From Pogona vitticeps (taxonomy: Eukaryota; Chordata; Lepidosauria; Squamata; Agamidae): a DNA stretch of 64,000 bases. This document shows positions 12,690-25,800 of the stretch, piece after piece (positions within the stretch are counted from its first letter, which is position 1; each line of letters opens with the position of its first letter). The notes under the pieces were generated by a model, which ran no database searches, had not been told where the DNA came from, and saw nothing but the letters and a program-made list of their open reading frames with translations. Position numbers and translations under genes: made by a program. The stretch covers positions 93,041,001-93,105,000 of the forward strand of contig NC_135785.1 in the NCBI RefSeq assembly GCF_051106095.1, read 5' to 3'.

Positions 12690-13223
12690 GGAAACAGATC
12701 CATCTCGTCTAGTAGGCACCCACGACGATGCGTTTTCGGGCTAAGCCTGCAATCGCCGCAACCCGTCGCTAGGTGGCAGAACAGGGGCGAAGTGGAGGCG
12801 GTCCGGTTTGCGCTCTCAAAGTTTCTTCCGGGCTGTACAAACCCGAGCGGGTGTCATGCTGAGTCACTATCGGGCAGAGAGGAGCCTCTTTCAAGCGCCG
12901 GGACGGCCGGTTCTTTATTCCCCTACGGAAATAAAGCGGGGTGAAATCCCACCCTTCCTGCCTGGTGCTCTGTAGAAACGACCCTGCTTAGGGCAGGATC
13001 CTGAGTAGTGAAATCATCCGGAGGTAATTGACATCGGCTGGGTTAGTGGCGGTGGGACTCCCTCCGGCTTCTCTCCGATGTAAATCCTTTTCTGTAGGAT
13101 TCCGTAAACTCGCTTCCCATTCCTGAAGAGCCTCGCTTTCAGAGAGAAGCGTGGCTGGTTCTTTTGCCGTAGATCTGTTTGAATAGCTCGGTTTCTTCCG
13201 CTGCGTTGTTTCCATACTTTCCG
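12690..13223 (+). promoter_or_regulatory. AIFM2: AIFM2 promoter region and noncoding first exon
   Basis: A short CpG-rich stretch (about 12710-12950) contrasts with the CpG-poor surroundings and is followed by a consensus splice donor, 'ccg|gtaagt', with the exon ending at 13223. The matching acceptor 'tctccttag|ctg' opens the exon carrying the start codon at 13500. The transcription start cannot be placed from sequence, so the left edge of the noncoding exon is unknown. No TATA box is evident, as expected for a housekeeping-type CpG promoter. Confidence 0.6.
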
Positions 13224-13536
13224 GTAAGTATTGCATATATTAAGGATGGGAGAATGTGCGGCTTTCCCGGTGCTATTGTTGGGCTCCCTTTTCCCGCAGC
13301 CTGGCAGCGGTGAGGATGGTGGGAAGGCAGGAGATCTGTTAAACTAAATCATCTTGTCGTATTAAGATTTCCCTTTAACGCTTAAATGATGTGCATAGTG
13401 AACTATATTACAGCAGTGTGTAAGCTGCATTGATTCCCTCTCCAGCGTTGAATGAATACTGTCACTCAGTTTTTCTTTCTGCCTTTTTTTTCTCCTTAGC
13501 TGTCTCTGCTGAAGACTTTTTTAAAAAAACACACCT

Positions 13537-13711
13537 ATGGGGTCCAAACTGTCTGTGGATGATTCAGTGCGTGTGGTAATAGTCGGAGGAGGCTTTGGTG
13601 GCATCGAAGCAGCCCTCCAGCTACAGTATTGGCAGATCCCTTTTGTCCTTGTGGATATGAGAGACGCTTTCCATCACAATGTGGCTGCCCTCCGTGCCTC
13701 TGTACAGAGTG
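13537..13711 (+). CDS. AIFM2: AIFM2 coding exon 1 (residues 1-58)
   Basis: This exon carries the N-myristoylation start (MGSKLS), the first Rossmann glycine motif GGGFGG at 17-22 and the conserved '[14 protein letters not shown]' stretch. The exon itself begins at 13500 with 37 bases of 5' untranslated sequence after acceptor 'ccttag'. The donor is 'gtaagg', phase 1. Confidence 0.96.
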
Positions 13712-16700
13712 GTAAGGTCTCCTTTGGTTTTTGAGACCATCTTTCTCCTACCGGGCATGGCGGCCCACAAGGGTTTGGCCAGACTGCCTGGAATTAACTG
13801 TGTCCCCCCAATGCATTTGGAAGGCGAGAGGTGATGAAAAGGTGCTTTCCATCTCTTCTGGGTGTTTGTGTCCCTGCCTTCATTCATTACGCTTGGAAGT
13901 TCATAAACTTGGGGTGATGGTTAATGGGCCTGTGAAAACAGAACCCTTAACTGAATGATTTGCCTACTGTATGAACCTGGTTTTGTAACTGAAACGATGG
14001 GCATGTCTTCCAGTGCAAGCAATCTGTGAGCTCAGCTGGCGATTTGGCCACTTTTTTCTGTGATTCAGAAGACTCCTCCCTCTCCTGGCTGTTTAAACAC
14101 TGCAAGAACATGCTTGTATTTTTATTATTATTATTTAAATCAGAACAGAAGTACAAAGAAACAAAAAAAATTACATAACAATATAAAGCTAAGAAAAAAC
14201 TTCATATGTGCAATTACACAAGCAATACACTCCTCCCACTGGGATCACTTGGAGAATGTGCTTGCTCGTATGTGTTCATTCTTCACTTTTTTAATTCAAA
14301 ACAGAAAAAAAATGAAGGTTTGTTTTTTAAAATTTTAATCTGTTTAAGGGATTGGTAGGAGTGTTTATACTCATGCCTTCGGTTAGAATGCAACATTTGG
14401 GCATCTAATTTCCAAAATGTTTTTTCTTCACTTCCAAGCTCTGGCTTAGCCCCACCTCCACCCCAAAGGTCTCACCCTACCATTGGATGAAGTAGGGTGA
14501 AGTAACTGCTCCCACAGGGTTATTTCAGATCAGGAAGGCTTGGCAGCCAGGGAAGCTGCAAAAAGATTTTTTAAATATATGATATAAGACAGAAAAGAGA
14601 AACAAATGCAGCAGTCTTTGCTGCCCTGCAGTGTTGGGAGCCTCAGAGAATGTGGTGAGCCATGAAGATTACAACTAGAGCTGAGCTGATTTTCCACAGA
14701 AGAACATTGGAGGTGGTGAATCTATCGCAACTACTGTTGTCCTCCAGTTTGTAGTGCCAGGCTTCTTGAGGAAACCTGATGGAGTTTGTGGAACCAAAGT
14801 ACTGCGGAGAAGGGGTAGATGAAAACTTGCCCATAGTACTTTTTTTTAGTGCCCCACCCAGCCACCCATATTGCCTTTGTGCCAAGGACTCCATTGAAGC
14901 CATATATTACCCACATAGTTGGTCATCTGTTTGAAGCAATGCTGCTGGCTATTTATTGCAGAGGAAGAGGTGAGAAGCCACCATGTAAGATGGGGTGGCA
15001 ATATTTTGCATGCTGCTTGCCTCAGGAAGCAGGAGAGCTTGCCCTCTCTCCTCATTTGTTCTCTTACGTTTCTGTTCTGTTTTCAAGTGTTGGTTGCACA
15101 TTCTTTCCTTTTTAGAAATTTAGGACTGAGGCCAGATGAGTCCCAAGCATGATGGGTTCAATTTGTTGGACACTCAGTGGCTTCAACACATATTTTTGTA
15201 GAACAGAATTATAAATAAACATAAGCACAATCTTATGGTGCAGTTTTGTGAACCTCATTTGCTTGATGGGATGGAACTTAAACTGGTATGTGGTTCCTGC
15301 CTGCAACAGAAGGGCATGGTTAAGAAAGTGATTTAAGATTCCAGGAAAGGGACACATTGTTCCAGTTTCATTCTTTCTAAGAAAAGTTAGCTTTTTCTGT
15401 TTCTTTGTTTTCAAACACCTCTCCATGCAGAAAACGCTGTGCATTTAGAACAGGAGTGGGGTTGCCCATTCAGGTAATTTGGGCTTACCCAGAAATCCCA
15501 CATGTTGAATGTGACATATAGGATTTCTGGGCATTGACATCCAAAAGTTCGTTAGGCCAAATTTCCTGTACCTTCTCTCTTGACCTAGAAACAAACAGAG
15601 GAGGGAATAGGCTGGACCAGAACTTGCCTGTTGTCATTTTTTAAAAACCTACCATGGAGTAGTTTTTTTTTGTAGAGCATTCAAAATATGACTTCTGCAC
15701 ATCTGCATTCAAAATAATATGAGCACCAATGAAATGACTGTGTCTTGCTGCTTTACTCCAGCTCTCTTACTGCTCATATTTTCAATAATGTGATTTTGCA
15801 GGCTTTGCAAAGAAAACCTTCATCTCCTTTTCTACGACCTTTAAAGACAGCTTCCGGCAGGGCAAAGTAATTGGAATTGATTTGGAGAAACATCATGTCT
15901 TGTTGAATGATGGTGAAGTGAGTGCACCTACACCTAAAATGTAGTGGTATCTAGTGGGCACTAACTGCGTGAAAGGCCAAGCCACTGATCCTCTTATATT
16001 TCATTCCAGGAACTTTCTTTTTCTCATCTGATCCTTGCCACAGGAAGTGATGGACCTTTCCCTGGGAAATTTAACAGACTCATTGACATGAAGGCTGCTA
16101 TTCAGACCTATGAGGACATGGTGAAGGAGGTGATATTAAATATTTCTTTCATTGATGAAAGGTGGTTCATTTGTCATTAGCCCTTTCACGCTGTATATGA
16201 GTGGTCCTAGGCTGAATAAGGCATGTAGTAGTGCTGCGGGTTAAACCGCAGAAGCCTCTGTGCTGCATGGTCAGAAGACCTGCAGTTGTAAGATCGAATC
16301 CACGTGTCGGAGTGAGCTTCTGTCGCTTGTCCCAGCTCCTGCCAACCTAGCAGTTCGAAAGCATGTAAAAATGTGGATAGATAAATAGGTACCACCTTGG
16401 TGGGAAGGTAATGGTGTTCCATGTCTAGTCATGCTGGCCACGTGACCACGGAAACTGTCTTTGGACAAATGCTGGCTCTATGGCTTGGAAACGGGTATGA
16501 GCACCCCACCCTAGAGTCGGACACGACTGGACTGAATGTCAAGGGGAACCTTTACCTAGACTGAATAAGCAAAGAGGCCACCTATTTGAGGCACAATAGT
16601 TGTTCACTTTGATGTATTCTTGCAGTTCAATACAAGCTGTGAATTGTGATGTCTTGGGTTTTGATCATACTGCCTTGAACTAACTGGGTTTAGGTAAAGA

Positions 16701-19700
16701 TGCTCTTCTCTTGGGCTTAACCCACCTACCATCTTATTTGTTCAAAAGTAAGTTCCATTGAACTCAAAAATACTTTTTAAGACTATGGTTGCAAACTCCT
16801 GAAATGGAACTTTGGATTTAAACCATGGAGACCACAGTTCACTCAGACATGAAAAGTTGTGGAGACTGCAAACATGTACTTGCATGTACAGTAAACTGAG
16901 GTTGACCCCACTGAATTGGTAAGGCATATGTTTAAAACTGGAGGGAGAAATGTGAGTGTGCTAGTCTAATGTTGTGTTTTCAAAGACCGTCCCACTGAAG
17001 GCACTGTACAACTTATGAAGGAAAGAAATTGAAGTGGTTAAACAACATCTGACAGCTTCTTGTTTCTCCTTTTGGCACTGAAAGGTTCAAAAAGCTCCTC
17101 GCGTAGTAATTGTGGGTGGTGGTTCTGCTGGTGTTGAAATGGCTGCAGAGGTGAAGACCAAGTTTCCCACCAAAGAGGTATGAGGTAAACCTTAACACTA
17201 TAGTCATCCATCTCTATCTGCTTATCATTTCATTATGCTGGTTGTTTTCAATTGAACATAGTAAACCTCTTTTCAAACAAAGTGTTTATAAATTTGGGGT
17301 GTGTAGAGGTTTGTAGGATCTCCTTTTTTAAACTCAAACCCTGACATCCCACAGCTGAACCCTACTCTAAAATAGGTATGCTTAAGATCGAAGAACCCAA
17401 CATTCAGATACCAGAACTGAACAGAGCTGAGAGTTATTCCACACAAACCTCAATTCTTGGATACTCAAAGCTTTATTTATTTTAGCAGTATAATTTGATG
17501 TATTGTTGTTGGGTGTATTTAGTAATGTGAAGTAAGTAGAAGTCATAAATGAACAGGTAGCTTACCTGTAACTGTTTTTTCTAGTGATCATCCTTGGAAC
17601 ATTCCAGATCCTAAAGAAAACCATTAGACCAGCACCTGTAGTAGACATGCTCCCACACTTAACGATCAGCCCTCTGTACCCCCAATCTACTGCTGACAAG
17701 GAAAAATAGTAACACAACAGACTTGAGGGGAGGATGGGTAGGTGTGTGAATTCACAGATGACTACTCAAGGAACAGATGTCGAGCTGGATAAACACATTG
17801 GCAAAGCAGCTACCATGTTCTCTAGACTCACAAAGAGAGTATGGCTTAATAAGAAGCTGTCGGTATATACCAAGATCCAGGTCTATAGAGCCTGTGTCCT
17901 GAGTACACTCCTATACTGCAGTGAGTCCTGGACCCTTTGTGCACAGCAGGAGAGGAAGCTGAACACGTTCCATATGCGTTGTCTACGATTTTGGTATCAC
18001 CTGGCAGGACAAAGTTCCAAACAGAGTAGTCTTGGAACAAGCTGGAATTGTTAACATGTATACATTACTAAAACAGTTATGTATACGTTGGCTCGGGCAT
18101 GTCGTGAGAATGGCTGATGGTTGGATTCCAAAAGATCTCCTGTATGGAGAATTAGTGCAGGGAAAGCACCCCAGAGGGAGACCACAGCTGTGATACAAGG
18201 ATATCTGCAAGCAGGATCTGAAGACCTTAGGAATGGACCTCAACAGATGGGAAACCTTGACATCTGAGCGTTCAGCCTGGAGGCAGGTGGTACATCATGG
18301 CCTCTCCCATTTTGAAGATTCCCTTGTCCAGCAGGCCGAGGCCAAGAGGCAGTCCCGAAACCAACAAAATTAGGGAGCTGGGCAGGGGACAGATTATGTT
18401 TGCCTTCAGTGTGGAAGGGATTGTCATTCTTGCATTGGCCTTCTCAGCCACACTAGACGCTGTTCCAAGTCCTCTATTTAGAGCATGTTACCACTGTCTC
18501 TCAAGATTGAAGGATGCCTAATCTAATCTAACTCAAAGAATAACAGTTATAGGCAAGTAACCTGTTCTTCTTTGCGGTCTCTGTGAATTACACATGTGGG
18601 TGACTGCTTACCGGCTTGTGGGATGTCGCACCAACACAAGTGAAATTACTGCTCTGCCAAATGTAGCACTGAATTTCACTCTGACTTCCAAACTGTAATG
18701 TTTGATGAATGTTGAGGGTAGTGTTGCTGTTTCACAAATGTTTCTTAATTGAATTTCTTTGGGGTCAAAGGCCTATCTTATGAGTAGAATCAGTCTCCAG
18801 TAGCACTTCACCATCTTGGTGTCTAGTGGTTGATGATTCTGTTTGGAGTTCCTGTAAGTTGTTTTACAGAAAGTTACTACCAGAACTGATGTCACTTGTG
18901 TGGATATAGAATCTGCTGCCTATAATGACATCTCCCACAATGGAAATTTAGCTGGAATTGTCGATTCTTTATGGCAACCTTAGTCAATTTGCAGGACATT
19001 TGACAGGTTGGAGTCTGATGCCCCTCACAAAGGCAGCACAAGCACTTTGAATGTCTGTCATTGAGGGGGATCTTGTTAGCACATGTGACACACTTCGGGG
19101 CCATTTTTTAAAAAAAGAAGGCATGGAATACAACTACAGTGGTGCCTCGCATAACGATGTTAATTGGTTAAAAAAAACGTTATGCGAAAAAATCGTTATG
19201 TGGAACACCATTTCCCATAGGAATGCATTGGAAACCGGTTAATCCGTTCCAATAGGCACGGATTGCTGTCCTTAAGCGAAAAAACCCATAGGAAACATCG
19301 TTAAACGATACAATGTTTCCTCCATTGGAATGTATTGAAGCCGACTCAATGCATTTCAATGGCTTTGCGAAGTCAATTTTTGCAAATTTAAGTGTGTCAT
19401 GAAAGGGTCAAAAATGGTTTTAAATGCTTAGATTAGCTTCTGCACCCTCTAAAACGGATGCAAAAGTTAATTTGGCTTTGATCTGACTTTTCGTTAATTT
19501 TTTGTGAATTGTTTTCCCCCTTTGTTTGACCCTTTTATGACACACTTAAATTTGCAAAAATTGACTTCGCAAAGCCATTGAAATGCATTGAGTCGGCTTC
19601 AATACATTCCAATGGAGGAAACATTGTATCGTTTAATGATGTTTCCTATGGAAATTGTTATGTGAAGCATGGTCCCAAAATCGCTATGCAAAAATCGCCC

Positions 19701-19819
19701 ATAGGGAAAATCGTTATACGAAGCACAATCCGACTCTGAAAAAATAAACGTTAAGCGAAAAAATCACTAAATGAAGCAATCGTTATGCGAGGCACCACTG
19801 TATCTATACATATACATAT

Positions 19820-19854
<35 letters not shown>

Positions 19855-22800
19855 TATATATATACACACACACACATATACATATACATATATACACACA
19901 CATATACATATACATACATATATGTAAGGGAAGAATCTAGACCAGTGGTCCTCAACCTTTTCCCAAATGTGGGCTGGTTGGGGTGGTGGCGGCACGCTTG
20001 CGTGGGTGTGGCGCACTTGTAGGGGTGGTGGTGGATTGCGCATGCATGCATGTGGCGGTGCTAGTGGGCGGGCTGCTCATGCACATGCGCTTGTGAGCTT
20101 GCAAGGGGGCCTTGTGTGCTCTGGGGGGATCATGCGGATATGGGTGGGGACGCTTGCAGGAGGGCAGGAGATCTGTGTCCATGGCCTGGTTGTGCCTAGG
20201 CCATGGACTGGGGGTTGGGGACCCATGCTCTAGGCCAGGGGTCGTCAACCCCCAATCCATGGCCTGGTGCTGATCCATGGGCTTGTTGCAACTGGGCTGC
20301 AAAAATTGATCTCCACCCCCTGCACGCATGCTCAGGGCTGTGTGTTGCACCTGCAGGAGGTATGTTGCACCTGTGTGTGGCACCTGTGTGTGGCACGTGA
20401 GCACAACATGCCCCCTGGGTGTGACATGCCCACCACAGGATGGGGGTGCCCCTACCTCCCCCGCACATGGAGCTCACTCCCCCCAAGCGGTCCAAGGCCC
20501 TAAAAAAGTTGGGAACTGCTGCTCTAGACAATACTCTGAGATGTTTCCTCAGTGGAAGTTGAAAGGGAACTAAGAGCTGACCACTAAATGTGAGAGCATA
20601 CATACTAACTACAGAGAGCTGGTCTTAGGGTTTCTTTATGCTCCAGAATGTTCTGAGGAGCTTCACAGAAGCACAGAACGACTAAACCTACCAGTGTATC
20701 TATATTTACCTATCTACTGCTGAAGAAAGCTTTGAGTAACCATGAAGGGGGGGCAGCTGTTGTGCCTTGCTTGTGAACTATTGTCATTGGTGGTGTGATT
20801 GGTGAGAATGGCCTAGTTTAGTGCCTTATTAAAACCTGGCTGCTCACTCACACCAGGTTTCCAGAGCTCTATGATAATATCTTTCTTTTGCTTTGTGGTT
20901 TGTGGGTTTAGAATAAGTTACATGAATTGTATAAGACTAGATTTCTATTGGGGCAAAAACTCCACATATACAGTGGTGCCCCGCAGTACGACGACTTTTT
21001 TGCGATCGCGATAGCAATCGTAAATATATGGTTCCTGTGGGGGAAATCCGCTTTACGATGATTAGGTCCCTGATTTGGGAACCGTTTTTTTGCTGGACGA
21101 CGATCTTTACACCTGATCGTCGGCTTCGCAAAATGGCCTCCTGCTGTTTTCCGGACCGATTTTCACACGACGATGATTAAAAACAGCTGATACGGCAGTC
21201 CAAAAATGGCTTCCCTATAGAGGATCTTCCAATTTCCCCATTGGAACACATTAACCGGTTTTCAATGCATTCCAATGGGAATTATTTTTCGCATGACAAT
21301 GATTTCACTGTACAGCGATTTTCCTGGAACGGATTATCATTGTCATGCGGTGCACCACTGTATAAAGGTCATCTTACAGCCACTTGCACAGCTGCTGTCA
21401 GCTTCAAGGGAGAAAACATCTGATTTATTTATTGTGTGATTACTGTTTCATGCACAAGTACCCCAACACGATTCTGATCCAAGTATTGCAATAAGCACAT
21501 CACTAAACTGATATTGGCATGTGATGATGGGTCTTTGCGGCTAATGTTCACCAGTTAAGCATCTCGATGTTTATGTCCCCAGGTCACATTAATTCACTCA
21601 AAAATTGCATTAGCAGATGTAGAACTCCTCCCCAGAGTCCGACAGGAGGTGAAGGAGACTCTTATACAGGAAGGGGTACATCTTGTGTTGGGTAGGTATA
21701 AAGTTGACTTTGTTTTAAGTCTCTAATATTTCAGGAAGAATTTTGGTTTTCTTCTGAATGAGAAAGGCTACAAATGACTGTTGCAGGACACATTTCTGTA
21801 GATGTTTCAGGATTAAAGGCTGCTTTATATGATAATTATTTTACTCATGCATGATCACAGAGCCTAAGATACAATGCATTCCAAATGAATGTAACCATGT
21901 TTTCTGTACCAGCTTATATTTTAAAGTACAAGCAGCAAAATGGCAAAAGACTGAACAATTGTTAGTTCTATGGTATCTGACATAGCTTAGTAAAAAAAAT
22001 CCAGAGATTGGGTTTTTTTAAAAAATATTCTCAATGGTCAGTTAAAGGTATCACCTGTTCTTGCATTTGTATTGTTTCAATGACCATACGGCCCTTTCCT
22101 GATTTTTACACAATTGTTAGTGTGTTGACATGGGACATGCAATTTAAGACAGGTCCACCTCAAACTGAGGCATGCAATGTATGTATTGTGCATGTTCTGC
22201 ACTTGGGAATCATGGGGTTAAAAAAAGACCTATTTAGAGGTTTAGAGCAGGGGTCATCAACCCCCGGTCCGCAGCCCGGTGCCGGTCCGTGGGCTTGCTG
22301 GAACTGGGCCGTGGACACGGGTCTCCGCCCCCCCACCCCGCCCAGGGTGTGTCGCACTTGCAGAGGGGCATGCCGTGCTAGTGCTAAACCTTCCCCCAGC
22401 ACCCCTCACAGGAGAGCAGTGCCCCTTCCCTGCGCGGAAGCCGCAGTGGGGCAGCCTACCTGGGAAGCACCGATGGCTGGCCACTGGGCTCGGCACCACC
22501 CCAACCCAGGGCGAGCAGCCAGGTGGGAGCGTGTGCGCGATCCTGCTGCTTCCTGCCTGGCCGACTCTTCCTGGGTGGGAAAGGTGGGCTGGGTCGGGCT
22601 TGTCCGCAGAACTTCCGAGGTTCTGGGAGGGAAGCCTCCCTGCCCCCACCGCCCCGAGTGTGGCTCGCCTTCCGGGGCCTCCCAGGAAGGCGCGGCGGAA
22701 GGGGAGAAAGAGGCAACGCCAGCCCAAGGATCATCCACCATGGAGCGTCTTCCGCCCCCTTTCTCTCTTCTCCTAGAAAAAGCTGCCTTAAAAGATCCTC

Positions 22801-25800
22801 TCCCTGCCCCGCTCAAAAAGGGAGGGCTGGTTGAGTCAGGGAGGGGGGCGGAGGAGGGAGATGGATGGATTGACCGTTCCCCCCTTCTTTTTGTTCACGC
22901 AGACTTACAGAGTTGCACGGAAGGAGCCTGGGATAGGGGAGGTCAGGTGTGAGGGAAGCTCCTGAAGGGCAGGGAAAGGATCCCTCCTCTTTCTCCTTCC
23001 GCAAGTGCAACACACCCACCCATGAGCGTGGGGGTGCCCCACCCCCAACCGGTCCTCACATGGAGCCTGCACCCCCCCCAACTGGTCCGTGGACCAAAAA
23101 AGATTGAAGACCACTGGTTTAGAGGGTGTGCTAAACTTTGCTTATTCCTGTCTTTTATTACTTAAATTGAAGTGAGAGCACAGGATAGGGCAAGTTTCTT
23201 TCTCAAATTGCAGAGTGGGTAGTAACTCTACAGGTAGAAGTCCTGGCAAGCCTCCCTTTATGCAGGTGCAGAAACATTAGTTTCCCTTGCAGTCTGCTAT
23301 TGGTCACAGCATAAGGAGGTCTGCCAGGGGTTCTATTTGGATCCACTGTGTCAAAAACCTATTTCGCCCAATTTGCCAGGCACAAGGGAGGAAAAGTGTG
23401 TAAGCCCTCAGCAAGCCATTGTTTTTATCCTCGATTGTCCAATCTTCCTGCTCATATAAACCTGATAGGACTTAGGATTTAGTATCTCCTCTGTCTTGGG
23501 TTTTCTTGCTTGGATATTGTTGCCCTACATGTAAGATTTCAGGATCCAGCTATTTGGCTGAAATCTTTTTACAAGAGCGATGTGGAGCCATCCTCTTGAC
23601 TGTATGAAACGTACTGAATTCTAACTGGATTTGTAAGTTGTAACTAGGTATTATTTATTAACATTTTAAACTGTTCTCTGTAATCAGAAGAGAGAGAGAG
23701 AGATGTATGCATCTTCTGACAATATAGAACTGGAGATGTGAAAATAGAAGTAATTCTAAATGATTAAATGTAAATGGTATCCTTTCAAGTGATCTCTTGA
23801 AGCATAGCAGGATGGAGGTTCAGTGACGTGAGGGGTTTTTGTTTGTTCTTGCTGCTTGTGACAGGCGAGAGAGTTGCTAACCTGGATATGCTGACCTTAA
23901 ACCAATTCAAGGAGAACATGGTTGTGAGGACTCGCACAGGCACAGAGATCGTGACTGACATGGTGATTCTTTGCACTGGAATAAAAGTCAATTCAGCAGC
24001 ATACAGCAGTACATTTAGTAAGTTTTTTTTTCACTTGTGAGGAAACGAACATAACGTCTTGCTAGTTCTCATATTTCAAACTTTATCTGAAATTGGATAT
24101 CAACTTTGCCAGAAGCTTAAGAGCACAATTTCTCAACTTGGGAGTCACCACAGTTATTTTTGCTTGCAACTATTTTTATATTTATTATATTAATATGGTA
24201 TGCACAAAGTTATTTTATTTTTCTCCTCTTGACCCAGAGGCAACCTAGAGTTCTTAGCTATATCTGTACCCCTTTGGGTAGATTCTCCTTTTATGCATGT
24301 GCATCACCCCCTACCCTCTCTGAAAGAGCTGCTCTCGCTTGCTTCTCTGTGCTTCTCCATATTCATCTTTGGAAGACTGACGTCAGCCCTTCAGACTCAA
24401 GCATTAGCCCAACCCAAAGAGGCCTGAATGAGGCGAGCACATGGTGCATACAGGGAACATCAATTCCCAAGATAGTGGCAGGACTGAAAAGTTGTTGTGG
24501 AGGCAGTGGTGGTGCCTTCTGCTCTGCTTGATTCTCCTGCTCTTCTGGGTGTGACAGTGGTGGCACAGTAAAAGGAGGGGACCTGTATGGGGAGATGCTT
24601 CGGTGGCCCACCTGTCATGGAGGAAGAAGGCAGGAAGGGCAAAAAGGTGTTGGAGGAGAACCAAGAGAGGGTGGGGCCCATGGGGAAGGTGTTTCTTTGG
24701 ACTCAAGCTAGAAGGACTCCTAAGGGGGATTTTGGGAGCGGGGGGCAAAGACATGAAGGCAGGATACTTCTATCTCCAAAAGTGTATTGACATTTTTCTT
24801 TCTCAAATTTTATCTAGTAGAGGTGAGTTTAGCCCCCCCCCCAATTATGTATTGCTACATTAATATTAATACAGTATATTCGGTTAGTATTCTGAAAAAT
24901 CTATTTTTAATGTGTTTTTACCCTATTCAAATGCCTTTTTATGCAGATATGATGGTGGGGTTGCAAGTGACTTGGGTATTATAAATGGGGTCACAACTCA
25001 AATAAAGTTGGGAAACACTGCTTTGGAGAGAGGCAGAGACAGCCCGACTATATCAATCCTTTTAAATTAATTTGGAAACTCATCTTACCCCTGCCCATTT
25101 CAAAATGTGGAAAAAAGTGCAGTTACTTCACTCCTTTCTCTATTCCATTTTAGGTAACAAGCTGGCAAATAATGGTGCTTTGAAAGTAAACGAGCATCTC
25201 CAGGTAGAAGGATATAGTAACATCTATGCCATTGGTGACTGTGCTGATGTGAGGGAGCCAAAGATGGCATATCATGCTGCGCTCCATGCAGATGTTGCGG
25301 TGACCAACATTATCAACACCCTAACACACAAACCTTTGAAAGTTTACCAACCAGGTCAGACCATTTGTTCAAGTCAGATCAAGCATCTTCTGTCAATGCA
25401 CATTTGAATATTAAAGTTCTGCGTGAGCCAGCATTTGCAGACTCACATTTTACAGCCAGCTCTACATTTACATTGACATTCTGAAGCTATTGCACTTGCA
25501 ATCACAGCGTACTCCAACATCGCTGAATCATATTGTACTTTTGTGTCATTCATATGAAGCAAGAATAGTAATTAACATGTGAACTAGCTCTAGTTTGGGT
25601 GCTTGTAGGAATCATGGGTAGCTGGAGGCTTTTTGACAATTGTTATTACATAATTACTTCATTTGCTCATGGAATTTTGGGGAGATTCAGAAACGGCATG
25701 CATTTGTAACCTTTCTGTGTTGACACACACATTTTTTTTTTACTTCCTCTGAAAATCTGCTAATGAAAAAAGATGGAGGAATTATAGTGTCTTTTATTAC

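Larger units (their letters stand above)
17178..21582 (+). other. AIFM2: AIFM2 intron 4, transposon-rich
   Basis: This 4.4-kb intron, the longest in the gene, holds in order a LINE 3' fragment, a large fold-back DNA transposon, a CA/TA microsatellite, two tandem hAT-like insertions and a second Tigger-like element. Each is listed separately. None disturbs the flanking splice sites. Confidence 0.85.

Noticed and set aside
16207-16560. Possible true tRNA genes at box A/box B sequences (also 10072 and 30005)
   Set aside because: Box sequences are present but cloverleaf pairing and acceptor stems are not, and the bodies and tails are those of SINEs.
19767-20051. Frames rich in Tyr, Val, Thr and His
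   Set aside because: They are products of the CA/TA microsatellite and the adjoining hAT-like element.
22008-22952. 314-codon + strand open frame in AIFM2 intron 5
   Set aside because: Most of it lies inside the CpG-rich hAT-like element, where several frames on both strands are open because stop codons are rare. It has no domain and crosses the insertion boundary.
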